A stretch of 64,000 nt of DNA from positions 1-64,000 of the forward strand of contig CAWKNX010000007.1 of NCBI GenBank assembly GCA_963851085.1. The letters are read 5' to 3'. Each line of letters opens with the position of its first letter. Position 1 is the first letter of the stretch. Positions 46,231 through 54,902 of this stretch are shown in pieces. The position numbers were made by a program, and so were the translations under genes. This DNA comes from DATFVJ01 sp963851085. GTDB lineage: Bacteria > Actinomycetota > Actinomycetes > Streptosporangiales > Streptosporangiaceae. The notes under the pieces are model-generated. The model did no database searches. It saw only the letters and a list, made by a program, of their open reading frames with translations, and was not told where the DNA came from.

Positions 46231-47265
46231 TCAAGACGAAACGGCATCCGCCTGACGCGGTACCGCAGCACGTTCTGCAGGTGTTCCCGCGCCCACGCCG
46301 CCCTGCGCGACCGCGCCGATCTGGCCCTGCGCGACCGCGCCGATCTGGCGCTGCGCGATGGCCTCCCGGTAGAGTCGGCCGGCGCGGTAGGAGGACCGCA
46401 CCAGTGGTCCGGACATGACTCCGGCGAACCCGGTCGCGAGCGCCTCTTCCCGCAGGTCCGCGAACTCCTGAGGGGTCACCCACCGCTCCACCGGGTGATG
46501 CCGCAGCGACGGCCGCAGGTACTGGCTGATGGTCAGCAGGTCACAGCCCGCCGCTTGCAGATCGGTCATCGCACGTGAGACCTCGTACCGTTCCTCGCCG
46601 AGGCCGAGGATCAGGTTCGACTTGGTGACAAGCCCGGCCTCGCGGGCCCGGCTCAGCACCTCGAGTGAACGCTCGTAACGGAAGGCCGGGCGTATCCGCT
46701 TGAAGATGCGCGGAACGGTTTCGACGTTGTGCGCGAGAACCTCCGGGCGCGCGGAAAACACCTGCGTCAGCCGTTCGGGATATGCATTGAAATCAGGAAT
46801 AAGAAGCTCGACGCCGCAGCCGGCCACGGCGGCATGTATCTGCCTGCAGGTCTCGGCGTAGAGCCATGCGCCACCGTCAGGCAGGTCGTCGCGGGCAACC
46901 CCGGTCACCGTGGCATATCTCAGGCCCATCGACGCGACCGATTCCGCGACCCGGCGTGGCTCACCGGTGTCGAGCGGCGCGGGCCTGCCCGTGTCGATCT
47001 GGCAGAAGTCGCAGCGCCTGGTGCATTGGTCCCCGCCGATGAGGAAGGTCGCCTCGCGGTCCTCCCAGCACTCGAAGATGTTCGGGCAGCCCGCCTCCTC
47101 GCACACCGTGTGCAGGCCCTCGCGGCGGACCAGGTCCTTCAGCGCCATGTACTCCGGTCCCGTGCGCAGCCGCGTCTTGATCCATGGCGGCTTCTTCTCG
47201 ATCGGAGTCTGGCTGTTCCGGGTCTCCAGCCGCAGGAGCCGGCGTCCCTCTGGTGCGACAACCAC
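46231..47265 (-). CDS. lipA: lipoyl synthase
   Basis: This radical-SAM enzyme inserts two sulfur atoms into octanoyl-protein. The auxiliary cluster motif is CEEAGCPNIFEC and the radical-SAM motif CTRRCDFCQI. The C-terminal Ser lies in PLVRSSYRAG. Start GTG 47265 is chosen because VVVAPEGRRLLRLETRNSQT aligns with the family N-terminus; the open frame extends further upstream. After the normal end there is a repetitive tail (IAQRQIGAVAQGQIGAVAQG) encoded by 24-bp tandem units at 46301-46348, not usual for LipA. It acts on the E2 subunit encoded 9 kb away in this window. Confidence 0.96.
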   Translation of the reverse strand: MVVAPEGRRLLRLETRNSQTPIEKKPPWIKTRLRTGPEYMALKDLVRREGLHTVCEEAGCPNIFECWEDREATFLIGGDQCTRRCDFCQIDTGRPAPLDTGEPRRVAESVASMGLRYATVTGVARDDLPDGGAWLYAETCRQIHAAVAGCGVELLIPDFNAYPERLTQVFSARPEVLAHNVETVPRIFKRIRPAFRYERSLEVLSRAREAGLVTKSNLILGLGEERYEVSRAMTDLQAAGCDLLTISQYLRPSLRHHPVERWVTPQEFADLREEALATGFAGVMSGPLVRSSYRAGRLYREAIAQRQIGAVAQGQIGAVAQGGVGAGTPAERAAVPRQADAVSS

Positions 47266-48464
47266 GACATCAGCGTACGTGCTCTCACGGCCCTGCTTGT
47301 TCGCGGCATGGCGTCTCGATGGGACAGGAAATACCAAGATCCATCCTGAACGGCTGCCGCGTGGCGTGCCGATCGTCGGCCTGTCGTCGGCCTGCGGGCC
47401 CGGCGTAGGTTCCGGGTCTGACACTGTCCTGACGGCCGCCCGCGTGGCGCGATGATCGTGGGTGCCCGGCCCGTCCGGGGTTCCGGGTGCGGGCGCTGTC
47501 TGGGGTGCGGGCGCTGTGTGGGGTGCGGGCGCTGTGTGGGGTGCGGGCGCTGCTTAGGGTGCGGGCGCTGCTCTAGGGTGCGGGCGCTGCCTGGGGTGCG
47601 GGCGCTGCTGTGGGGTGCGGGCGCTGCGTGGGGTGCGGGCGACGTGGGACCGGTCGTCGCCGCGAGAAGGCCGTGCGTGCCGTGTGTCGCGCGCCAGGTC
47701 GCCGCGCCGAGTGCGTCGGCCAGGTGCCGCTGAACGGCCGGGATAACGTCGGCAACGGTCACGGTGCGCCCTGCCTCCCTGGACAGCGTCGTCACCTGGG
47801 CGTCCCGGATGCCGCAGGGCACGATGCGGTCGAACCAGGACAGATCGCAGTCGCAGTTGAGTGCGAAGCCGTGCATGGTGACGCCGCGCGCGACCCTGAT
47901 GCCGATGGCCGCCACTTTCCTGTCGGGCGCGGCTATCCGGCCCTGCCATTCAGGCGCGCCTGTCCCGTTAACCTCAGCGGTCCCATTGGCCCCACCAGCC
48001 ACGGCAAACCTGCTACCCCCTGGCATCCCGCTTGGCGCGGCGTTCCCACCTTTCACCCAGACCCCGCTGCGTCCCTCTACCCGCCCTGTGACCACGCCGA
48101 AGTCCGCGCAGGTCCGGATCAGGGCCTCTTCGATGAGCCGCACGTAGGCGACCACGTCGATCGGGTCGGGGAGCCTGATGATCGGGTATCCGACGAGCTG
48201 TCCAGGCCCGTGCCAGGTGATCTTCCCGCCACGGTCGACGTCGATCACGGGCGCTCCCGGGTCGCCGGTCGGCCGGTCGAGGGCTCCGGTGCGCTTTCCT
48301 GCGGTATAGACGGGCTCGTGTTCGAGCAGCAGACAGCTATCCGGGATTTCACCGCCGCATCGCTGCTCGTGCAACCGCCGCTGAAGTTCCCAGGCTTCCA
48401 GGTACGGTATCCCCGCGGCGCCTGACCCCAGTTGCGCGAAGACGAGGCCTGATCCCGTTCTCAC
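47139..48464 (-). CDS. lipB: octanoyl-[acyl-carrier-protein]:protein octanoyltransferase
   Basis: LipB moves octanoate from ACP to lipoyl domains. Motifs are LLLEHEPVYTAGKRTG, DRGGKITWHGPGQLVGYPII, the catalytic Lys in DRKVAAIGIRVARG and Cys in FDRIVPCGIRDAQVT. Start GTG 48464. Two oddities: a ~40-residue Gly/Ala/Asn-rich insertion (NAAPSGMPGGSRFAVAGGAN) sits just before the catalytic Lys. The frame also fails to stop after the domain and runs through the 15-17 bp repeat tract (PAPH/RPHP repeats) into lipA, overlapping its start by 127 bp. The true stop is probably near 47573 or 47554, where other frames close, hidden by an indel. Confidence 0.92.
   Translation of the reverse strand: MRTGSGLVFAQLGSGAAGIPYLEAWELQRRLHEQRCGGEIPDSCLLLEHEPVYTAGKRTGALDRPTGDPGAPVIDVDRGGKITWHGPGQLVGYPIIRLPDPIDVVAYVRLIEEALIRTCADFGVVTGRVEGRSGVWVKGGNAAPSGMPGGSRFAVAGGANGTAEVNGTGAPEWQGRIAAPDRKVAAIGIRVARGVTMHGFALNCDCDLSWFDRIVPCGIRDAQVTTLSREAGRTVTVADVIPAVQRHLADALGAATWRATHGTHGLLAATTGPTSPAPHAAPAPHSSARTPGSARTLEQRPHPKQRPHPTQRPHPTQRPHPRQRPHPEPRTGRAPTIIAPRGRPSGQCQTRNLRRARRPTTGRRSARHAAAVQDGSWYFLSHRDAMPRTSRAVRARTLMSWLSHQRDAGSCGWRPGTARLRSRRSRHGSRRGCARDRSTWR
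47488..47645. repeat. short tandem repeat tract in the lipB 3' end
   Basis: About ten variants of ggtgcgggcgctgcg/tgtg (15-18 bp) lie head to tail. Confidence 0.8.
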
Positions 48465-49070
48465 CCGACCAGCGTAGCCCGGCCGCGGATACGTCCGCGC
48501 CGTCGCCGGCCCGCATGCGCGGCACGGTGTGGGCTCCTCGTCCTCCTGCCGTCAAACACGGGCCAGAGCGGCGGCGCCCCGGCTGGCAGGGTCTGGTACT
48601 CCAAAGGCTCGGCGAATCGTGGCCTGCGAGTGGCTTCGGCCGAGCGGGTCATGGTCGTGGTGGATTTCACGCGGCATGCGACATACGACATACGATTCAC
48701 CACGATCATGGAATCGAGCCTCGCCGGGCCTGCGGGCCGGCGGGCGGGTGCGCCTGCTGGTGGCTGAACGCCGTCCGGCCAGGCGCACCGGCTCCACCGA
48801 CCGCTGTGGTCACGCGCGACCAACCCAGGGCTGCGAGCTGGTTTGATCCGGCTGCGCCGGGCGGCAGCGCTCCGGCTGGCCGGGTGTGGTTCCCGCCGGG
48901 TGCCGACGAATCCGTGCCCTCGCTTCTATGCTTCCTGGAGCCAGGCTGGTCTGTACGCACCGCCAGGCGGGCCCGCACCGCCAGGCGGGCCCGCACCGCC
49001 AGGCGGGGATGCGTCAGCGGTGGGCGAAATGCCCTAGGTCGCAAGTGATGGGCCGCAGAAGATATTGCCC
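48465..49070. other. 600-bp divergent intergenic region with repeats
   Basis: No gene seen. It holds a solo outer-type palindrome (48650-48710) and 18-bp tandem units cgccaggcgggcccgcac at 48961-49008. Confidence 0.55.
48650..48710. repeat. extragenic palindrome, outer (B) type, solo copy
   Basis: CATGGTCGTGGTGGATTTCA opens and GATTCACCACGATCATG closes the element; the arms are ~16-18 bp with two mismatches. The centre contains catgcgacatacgacatacg. It shares CATGATCGTGGTG with the outer arms of the 220-bp composite element. Confidence 0.75.
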
Positions 49071-49919
49071 ATGAGCCGATTCGCGTCCTATGACGGAACC
49101 TCGCTGGCGTACCGGATCATCGGCACAGGCGCGCCCCTCGTCTGCCTGCCCGGCGGCCCTGGACTCCCCCCCGACTACCTGGGGGACCTCGGCGGGCTCG
49201 CGGGCTCGCGGCAGCTTGTTCTGCTGGTAAACAGGGGAACGGGGGAGTCCGGCGCGCCGGATGACCCGGTAGCCTATCGCGTCGACAGGATGGCCGAGGA
49301 TGTCGAGGCGCTGCGCGTTCACCTCGGACTGGAGCGGATGGACCTGCTCGGGCACTCGGCCGCCGGAAATCTCGCGATCTGCTACGCGGCTCGCTATCCG
49401 GACAGGCTCGCTCATCTCGTGCTGCTCACGCCGGGGCTGCGGGCGCTCGGCATCGGCGAGGCCTCCGATGAAGAGTGGTTCGAGACGATTCGCCGCAGGT
49501 CGGGTGAGCCATGGTTCGACGATGCGTACGCGGCGATGAAGGCATGGGACGCTGGTGAGGATACGGACGACAACCGCCGTAAGGCTGGCGCGTTCTTCTA
49601 CGGCAGGTGGGACGGCGCCGCCGCGGCGCACTGGGAGCACGACGTCAACCTCGAGCGGCGCGCTCCCGAGGCCGAGGCCGGTTACTACCAGGAGGGCGCG
49701 TTCGACCCGGAGGCAACCCGTGCGGCGCTCGCGCGCCTCGACGTGCCTGTCCTTGTCTATGCGGGCGGGGTCGACTTCGGGCCGACGCCGGAGCAGGCGG
49801 CCGGGGCCGTGGGCATGTTCCCGCAGGGCAAGCTGATCGTCCAGCCCGGCGCCGGCCACCTGCCCTGGCTGGACGATCCGGCCTTCTTCGTCGGCGCGGT
49901 CACCAGCTTCCTGGGCTGA
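49071..49919 (+). CDS. alpha/beta hydrolase, proline-iminopeptidase-like
   Basis: The 282-residue protein starts MSRFASYDGTSLAYRIIGTG, then has the oxyanion-hole loop VCLPGGPGLPPDYLGDL, VLLVNRGTGESGAP, the nucleophile MDLLGHSAAGNLAICYAARY, an acid in LVYAGGVDFGPTPEQA and the His in QPGAGHLPWLDDP. The HGGPG-like loop (PGGPG) and RGTGES place it near S33 proline iminopeptidases and related esterases. There is no signal peptide. The variant GHSAAG instead of GGSWG makes true peptidase activity uncertain. Confidence 0.88.
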   Translation: MSRFASYDGTSLAYRIIGTGAPLVCLPGGPGLPPDYLGDLGGLAGSRQLVLLVNRGTGESGAPDDPVAYRVDRMAEDVEALRVHLGLERMDLLGHSAAGNLAICYAARYPDRLAHLVLLTPGLRALGIGEASDEEWFETIRRRSGEPWFDDAYAAMKAWDAGEDTDDNRRKAGAFFYGRWDGAAAAHWEHDVNLERRAPEAEAGYYQEGAFDPEATRAALARLDVPVLVYAGGVDFGPTPEQAAGAVGMFPQGKLIVQPGAGHLPWLDDPAFFVGAVTSFLG

Positions 49920-49973
49920 CGTACCGGGCGCCAGCCTGCCGTGCGCGGCTCGCCTCCGCGCAGCGGCAAGCGG

Positions 49974-50050
49974 AACAGCGGCAGCGGAACAGCGGCAGCG
50001 GAACAGCGGCAGCGGAACAGCGGCAGCGGAACAGCGGCAGCGGAACAGCG
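49974..50050. repeat. 14-bp tandem repeat, about five copies
   Basis: Unit aacagcggcagcgg is repeated immediately downstream of the hydrolase stop. Confidence 0.85.
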
Positions 50051-50158
50051 CCAAGCGGAGTTGGGCCGCGCGGGGAAAGATGCGTGCGGAATGGCACTGC
50101 GGGCAATGGTTCCTGTCAGAAGCGGCGCTGGTGACCGCTCGGCGCGGGAGGCGTAGGC

Positions 50159-50956
50159 ATGCTGGACGAGGCTGAGCTGAGGCGCATGAGCCCTGCCGAG
50201 CGCCAGCAGCTCGCGCGGACACTTGCCGCCATTGATGAACCGGATCCGCTTGATGATCCCCGTTTCCAGTTCGGGCAGCGCTTCTGGGTGGTCATCACGG
50301 TGGCCGGCTGCCTGTTGCTCGCCGGCTGGATCGGCGTGCTCGCCGTCACGCTGCCACGGCACTTCACGGCGGGCGCTTGGCGCGGCGCGTGGGTAGGGTT
50401 CGACCTGGCATTGCTGGCGGCGTTCGCCGCGACGGCCTGGGCCGCCTGGCGCCGTCTGCAGGTGCTGATCGTGTGCCTGATTGTCACCGCCACCCTGCTG
50501 TGCTGTGATGCGTGGTTCGATCTCATCCTGGACTTGAGGACTCATGCGTTCGTCTGGAGCCTGCTCTCCGCGATTTTTGCCGAGCTGCCGGTAGCCGTCG
50601 TGATGATCCTCGGAGCCCGACGGCTGCTGCGGCTCACCATCGGGGTAACAATGGCGCGCGAGGGCGAACCCGGGCCGGTGCCACCGCTGTGGCGGATGGC
50701 CCTATTCGGTCCCGGTCCGGTAGTCCGTGAGCTCAGCCGCGACGGTGGCCCGGCGCACCAGGCCACCGTGTCCAAGAGGGCCGCTGGGCCGGCGCGTTCG
50801 GGTGAGTCGGCTGGGCCGCCACCCGCCCGCGAGGCCGCCGGGCAGCTGATGTCGGATGGTTCGGCTGGGCCATCGCTGTCCTGCGAGCCTGCCGAGGCGT
50901 CGCCGCGCACGCGCGAGGCGCCGGAATCTCCCCCTGGATCACGCGGGGCCGCTTGA
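50159..50956 (+). CDS. conserved membrane protein of unknown function
   Basis: The 265-residue protein starts at ATG 50159 behind a GGGAGGCG site: MLDEAELRRMSPAERQQLAR, then four membrane helices (VVITVAGCLLLAGWIGVLAV, FDLALLAAFAATAWAAW, LIVCLIVTATLLCCDAWFDL and LLSAIFAELPVAVVMILGA). The cytoplasmic C-terminus is Pro/Ala/Ser-rich (GPARSGESAGPPPAREAAGQ) and likely disordered. The pattern DAWFD in helix 3 is notable but I cannot link it to a family. Stand-alone gene. Confidence 0.75.
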   Translation: MLDEAELRRMSPAERQQLARTLAAIDEPDPLDDPRFQFGQRFWVVITVAGCLLLAGWIGVLAVTLPRHFTAGAWRGAWVGFDLALLAAFAATAWAAWRRLQVLIVCLIVTATLLCCDAWFDLILDLRTHAFVWSLLSAIFAELPVAVVMILGARRLLRLTIGVTMAREGEPGPVPPLWRMALFGPGPVVRELSRDGGPAHQATVSKRAAGPARSGESAGPPPAREAAGQLMSDGSAGPSLSCEPAEASPRTREAPESPPGSRGAA

Positions 50957-50969
50957 ACCGCGGCTGCGC

Positions 50970-51189
50970 CATGATCGTGGTGGGTTACCCGCGCATCCTG
51001 CGGCTGTCAATATGTACCATCGCCCTGACCCAAGGCGGGCTTCATGATCGCGGTGACTTTTCCGCACATACCGCAGATAAGTTACCGCGATCATGAAGCC
51101 CGGCGTTGCTCGGGCCGCGGCCATCGCCCGGATCAATGATCCACGGCCCGTTGGGCACCGGATATGACGGGTAACCCACCACGATCATG
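50970..51189. repeat. 220-bp composite palindromic element, intact reference copy
   Basis: Perfect 22-bp terminal inverted repeats: CATGATCGTGGTGGGTTACC(CG) at 50970 and its exact complement ending at 51189. Nested inside, at 51036-51102, is a second inverted repeat (CGGGCTTCATGATCGCGGTG / its complement, 24 bp with one mismatch) around loop acatacc. Between outer and inner arms lie about 45 and 65 bp of unpaired sequence, including cggctgtcaatatgtaccat and ggcccgttgggcaccgg, which recur in the copy at 34453-35782. It has no coding capacity. It begins 14 bp after the stop of the membrane protein gene. Confidence 0.93.
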
Positions 51190-51321
51190 CGAAGTGGCGC
51201 GTGTCAGCCGGGAAGCCGGGCGCGGGTGCAGCCGGGAAGCGGGTGCAGCCGGGAAGCGGGTGCGAGCCGGGAAGCGGGTGCAGCCGGGAAGCAGGTGTGC
51301 GAGCCGCGAAACTAGTACTCG
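51190..51321. repeat. 16-17 bp tandem repeats
   Basis: agccgggaagcgggtgc and variants are repeated about five times between the palindrome and the VOC gene stop. Confidence 0.75.
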
Positions 51322-51705
51322 CTAGCCGAAGTCGGGGTTGTTCTGCTGCACGATCCAGCTGTTCCCGTCAGGATCCTCGCACGTTTTCCAGCGGCCCCAG
51401 GGAGCTTGCTGGATATCGTCCTCGTTGAAGGAGACGCCACGCGCGCCGAGTTCGGCGAGCGTTTTCTCCAGGTCATCGCACGCCAGAACCGAGCCCTTGA
51501 GCGAGCCAGGCGGCATGGTCTCGAACCAGGTCACGAGGGTAAGGCTGGTGCTGCTACCCGGCGGCCGCAGCATCACCCAGCGCATCCCTTCGCCGAATTG
51601 GCTGTCCATCTGCACGGTGAAGCCGAGCAGTCCCTCGTAGAACTGCTTGGCGCGCTCCTGGTCACTGACCGGGATCGAGACGACCTCGAGGTTCGTGAGT
51701 GCCAT
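51322..51705 (-). CDS. VOC-family protein (glyoxalase-like)
   Basis: The 127-residue protein starts MALTNLEVVSIPVSDQERAK behind AAGGAG at 7 bp. It continues QFYEGLLGFTVQMDSQFGEG, RWVMLRPPGSSTSLTLV, VLACDDLEKTLAELGARGVS and CEDPDGNSWIVQQNNPDF. This is the single-unit VOC type with the DPDGNSW metal-side motif. In other actinobacteria such genes often follow ArsR-AHSA1 pairs, as here on the same strand. Substrate unknown. Confidence 0.9.
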   Translation of the reverse strand: MALTNLEVVSIPVSDQERAKQFYEGLLGFTVQMDSQFGEGMRWVMLRPPGSSTSLTLVTWFETMPPGSLKGSVLACDDLEKTLAELGARGVSFNEDDIQQAPWGRWKTCEDPDGNSWIVQQNNPDFG

Positions 51706-51999
51706 CGTGGTGCTCCTTGTCCGTTGGCGATCTATCGGGGGGTGTCCTGCCGCCAGTGGCGGAAGACGTTCTTGTAAGCGCGCCATCCCTCGGTGCACTC
51801 GGCTTGATCTGGGGCGGCTGAGTCGCCCATGGCGCCGCCGGGGCCGCCGCCCACGGCCGCCCCGGCGACCTGTGCCGTGTCTGTGACCCCGGCGCCGTCG
51901 GCCACCCCGGCCCTGTCTGTGATACCGGCCCCGTTTGCGACCCCGGCCCCGCCGGCGACTCTGGCAGCCGGGCCAGCCGGGCCGGCCGGGCCAGCCGCG
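51706..51999. other. low-complexity GC-rich stretch between the VOC and AHSA1 genes
   Basis: Repeated gccggccaccccggcc-type units would give Gly/Ala/Pro-rich peptide. In one minus frame the last 20 codons before 51732 read ECTEGWRAYKNVFRHWRQDT, which looks like a real C-terminus, perhaps of the AHSA1 gene after a frame break. Confidence 0.4.
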
Positions 52000-52515
52000 T
52001 CAGCCGGGCCAGCCGGGCCAGCCGGGCCAGCCGGCGGCCGGGCCAGCCGCGGCAGCCGGGCCGGCCGCGGCAGCCGGGCCGGCAGGATCGGCCGCGGCGA
52101 CGCGGTCCAGGTAGGCGAGCAGGCGCTGGCGGAGTATCCGCGGGTAGCCGCCGGCCAGGATTCGGCGGGTGAGCTGTGCACCCAGCCTATGGAAACCCAG
52201 TTGCCGCATGCGCAGCCTGGTCTGGGCTTGCCCCGGGCCGGCCGGCTCCAACGTGAAGGTGACCGTCGTGTCGATGTTGCCGCCAACCCACGACCACACC
52301 ATCCGCTTCGGCGGATCCAGTTCGAGCACCTCGCAGTGCACGATGCCGTCGAAACCGGGAGCTGGCTTCGTCCGGAACGTGAACTTGTGCCCGGCCGAGG
52401 GCTGGAAGTCGTTCGCCATGAACCAGGCGGCGGGTGCATCGGCCGAGGTCAGGGCCGCCCATACTCGCTCGACCGGGTGCGGGTAGACGGCCGTGATGTC
52501 GATGTCCGCCTTCAC
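52000..52515 (-). CDS. SRPBCC/AHSA1-domain protein
   Basis: MKADIDITAVYPHPVERVWA, then LTSADAPAAWFMANDFQPSA, HKFTFRTKPAPGFDGIVHCE, VLELDPPKRMVWSWVGGNID and TVTFTLEPAGPGQAQTRL form a complete START-like fold of the AHSA1 family. The final ~30 residues are an Ala/Pro/Gly repeat. It starts within the ArsR gene's stop (ATGA). ArsR-AHSA1 pairs are common two-gene operons; ligands are mostly unknown. Confidence 0.88.
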   Translation of the reverse strand: MKADIDITAVYPHPVERVWAALTSADAPAAWFMANDFQPSAGHKFTFRTKPAPGFDGIVHCEVLELDPPKRMVWSWVGGNIDTTVTFTLEPAGPGQAQTRLRMRQLGFHRLGAQLTRRILAGGYPRILRQRLLAYLDRVAAADPAGPAAAAGPAAAAGPAAGWPGWPGWPG

Positions 52516-52889
52516 GGAGGACCCTCCTTCAGGTAATCACCGAGTGCCGCAAGCCGGGCCTGCCAGAACCGCTCGAGCTCATCGAGCCAGTCACGCAGGT
52601 CTGTCAGCCCTGCGGGCCGAAGCTCGTAGTACCGATGCCGGCCCTCGCGCCTTGCCGCGACGAGCCCTGCATCGCGCAGCACCCTCAGGTGCTGCGATAC
52701 CGCTGCCTGGCTGATGTCAAGGCCCGCCATCAGCTCCGCGACTGTCCTGTCCTGCTGCGCCAGCTGTTCAAGCAGGTGCCGCCGGGTGGCATCGGCCACA
52801 GCGGCGAACCTGTCGGCTGGCAGGAGCCCGCCGCCCACGGAGCTCAGGCCCTTCCTGGGTCGTCCGGGCCGTCCAGCCATACACGGCAT
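52512..52889 (-). CDS. ArsR-family transcriptional regulator
   Basis: The 125-residue winged-helix repressor has DRFAAVADATRRHLLEQLAQ, RTVAELMAGL, then the recognition segment DISQAAVSQHLRVLRDAGLV, the wing AARREGRHRYYELRP and the dimerisation helix LDELERFWQARLAALGDYL. The CxC metal motif of ArsR/SmtB is absent, so it belongs to the non-metal branch that pairs with AHSA1 proteins. It heads the ArsR-AHSA1-VOC operon and likely autoregulates it. Confidence 0.92.
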   Translation of the reverse strand: MPCMAGRPGRPRKGLSSVGGGLLPADRFAAVADATRRHLLEQLAQQDRTVAELMAGLDISQAAVSQHLRVLRDAGLVAARREGRHRYYELRPAGLTDLRDWLDELERFWQARLAALGDYLKEGPP

Positions 52890-53257
52890 TCTTATAAGTA
52901 TTTATTTAAGTGTCAACCGGGCGACCGTGCAGGCTGCCCGGTGCCCTCATGGCGCGCGGAGCCACGTGGGCAGGCGGTCCCTCATGGCGGTGCCCCTCAT
53001 GGCGGTGCGCTGATGGGCAGGCGGTGTGCCAGGCCACCCCGGCAGGCAGGCGGTGTGCCAGGCCACCCCGGCAGGCAGGCGGCCAGGGCTGGCCGGCGGG
53101 CCTTGGCCGGGGGACGCTATGTTCGCTGCGGGACTAGCTGTTGCCGCGAGTCCCGCGAGGAGGTAGTACGCGATGTGCAGACAGGGCGCGTGGCCGCACG
53201 CGCTGTGGCTTGGCATCACCGAGTCCGCCAAGACCCACGGCGATCGGCTTCTCCACC
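52890..53257. other. intergenic stretch with a 29-bp direct repeat
   Basis: No gene seen. ggcaggcggtgtgccaggcc plus accccggca occurs twice in tandem (about 53017-53075). Confidence 0.5.
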
Positions 53258-54805
53258 ATGGGTGACCTGAGCCCGCCCATGGGTGAGCTGAGTCCGCGGC
53301 TTCGCGCCGTCTGCGATCTCAGCGTCGCGGAGGTGCGGGAGGAAGCCGGGCGCCACGAGTATGACGGCCAGATCCAGGATCTGTCCCCGGACGGCGTCCT
53401 GGCAGGCCTGGCCGGGCTCGACGGCGCGGGTGCCGAAGACCGCGAGGCCGACCCGCACCGCGAGGCGCACATCGCTGCCTTCGAGCGGTGCCTGCGCGTG
53501 AGTTTCGGCGAGCTCAAGCTGCACCGCAGCAACCCGCTGGTCCATTTGGGCGCGATGGACCTGGCCTGCTATGACCGCGACTACGCCCCAGAGGCGGAGC
53601 GACGTGCCGCTCGCACGGCGCAACTGGATGGCTGGCCAGAAGCGGTGGATGCGGCGGTGGCCGCCCTTGATCGTGTCAGTGCGGAGGTAGCGGCTGCCCT
53701 GTTGCCCGCCGTACGTGCCGTGGCGGACGGTATTCCCGCCGATGCCGAGGAGCTGCCGCGCACCCGTGCGGCCACGGCCCTGGCGCGTCTCGTCAGCCAT
53801 CTCGAACATGCCGCGCGCCACTCCGATGCGCCGACCGCGCTTGGCGAGGGGCTGGCCACGCTCATGGGCAGCGCTGAGGCGATAACCGTGGACACCGGCA
53901 GGCTCGCCGACCAGGCCGATGCGGAACGCGACAGGCTGCTTGCCCTCCTCGCGGAAAGCTGCGCCAGGATCGATCCCTCCCGCCGCCCGCTCGACGTGGC
54001 GCGTGATCTGGTCCGCGACCATCCACGGAGCGACGGCGTACTGGAGGCAGCACGGCAGTGGACCCAGCGGGCGATCGACTTCACCCGTGACCGCGATCTC
54101 GTGCCATACCACGATGGCGAATGCCTGGTGGGGCCCGCGCCGCCGGCGCGGCGCTGGGCCATGGCGATGATGGCGGCGACCGCACCCGGCGAACCCGAGT
54201 GCCCGTCGTGGTATCACATCACCCCGCCTGATCCGTCGTGGCCGCCGCAGCAGATCGAAGAATGGCTCGAGGTGTTCAGCGCGACGACGTTGCCCGCGAT
54301 CACCGTGCACGAGGTCGCTCCAGGTCACTTCTCACACAGCCGTGCGATGCGGCGCGCTCCCAGCCCTATCCAGCGCATCCTGAAGTCACCCGCGTTCGTG
54401 GAAGGCTGGGCGCACTACGTGGAGGAAGTCTGCGTCGAAGAGGGGTTCTGCCGCGAGGACCCGCGGTTCGCGATCGGGGTGTGGCTGGAGGCGCTCGTCC
54501 GGGTCACCCGGCTGGCCTGCGCGATCGGTGTGCACACGGTCGGCATGAGCATCGCGGAGGCCGCCGGGCGCTTCGAGGCCGACACATATCTGGCCGGGCG
54601 GGCAGCCCTGGCCGAGGCGGAGCGGGCCGGCTACGACCCGACCTATGGCAGGTACACCTGGGGCAAGCTCACGATTATGGAACTCAGGGACCGGGCGCGC
54701 AAGGAGTGGGGCGCTGGCTTTGACCTGCCTCGTTTCCACCGCGCATTGCTCGGGCTTGGGGCTCCGCCGCTCGGCCTGCTCGGCACCGCGGTGGAGCGGG
54801 GGTGA
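53258..54805 (+). CDS. DUF885 family metallopeptidase-like protein
   Basis: The 515-residue helical protein carries the hallmark ITVHEVAPGHFSHS (the HEaxPGH zinc-type motif) and later SPAFVEGWAHYVEEVCVEEG, with a second conserved Glu. The C-terminus has YTWGKLTIMELRDRARKEWG and FHRALLGLGAPPLGLL, as in the family. No signal peptide is seen with the start at 53258; MGDLSPPMGELSPR shows a small local duplication, and an alternative ATG lies 21 bp on. DUF885 proteins are predicted peptidases of unknown substrate. Confidence 0.88.
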   Translation: MGDLSPPMGELSPRLRAVCDLSVAEVREEAGRHEYDGQIQDLSPDGVLAGLAGLDGAGAEDREADPHREAHIAAFERCLRVSFGELKLHRSNPLVHLGAMDLACYDRDYAPEAERRAARTAQLDGWPEAVDAAVAALDRVSAEVAAALLPAVRAVADGIPADAEELPRTRAATALARLVSHLEHAARHSDAPTALGEGLATLMGSAEAITVDTGRLADQADAERDRLLALLAESCARIDPSRRPLDVARDLVRDHPRSDGVLEAARQWTQRAIDFTRDRDLVPYHDGECLVGPAPPARRWAMAMMAATAPGEPECPSWYHITPPDPSWPPQQIEEWLEVFSATTLPAITVHEVAPGHFSHSRAMRRAPSPIQRILKSPAFVEGWAHYVEEVCVEEGFCREDPRFAIGVWLEALVRVTRLACAIGVHTVGMSIAEAAGRFEADTYLAGRAALAEAERAGYDPTYGRYTWGKLTIMELRDRARKEWGAGFDLPRFHRALLGLGAPPLGLLGTAVERG

Positions 54806-54902
54806 CGTGGAGCGGGGTGAGGTGCCGTCCTGGCCGACGGGTGCGGCGATGACACATCCAAAGGCCCGGCCGGCCGCGCGGTCCACCGGAGTGCGGCGGG
54901 AT

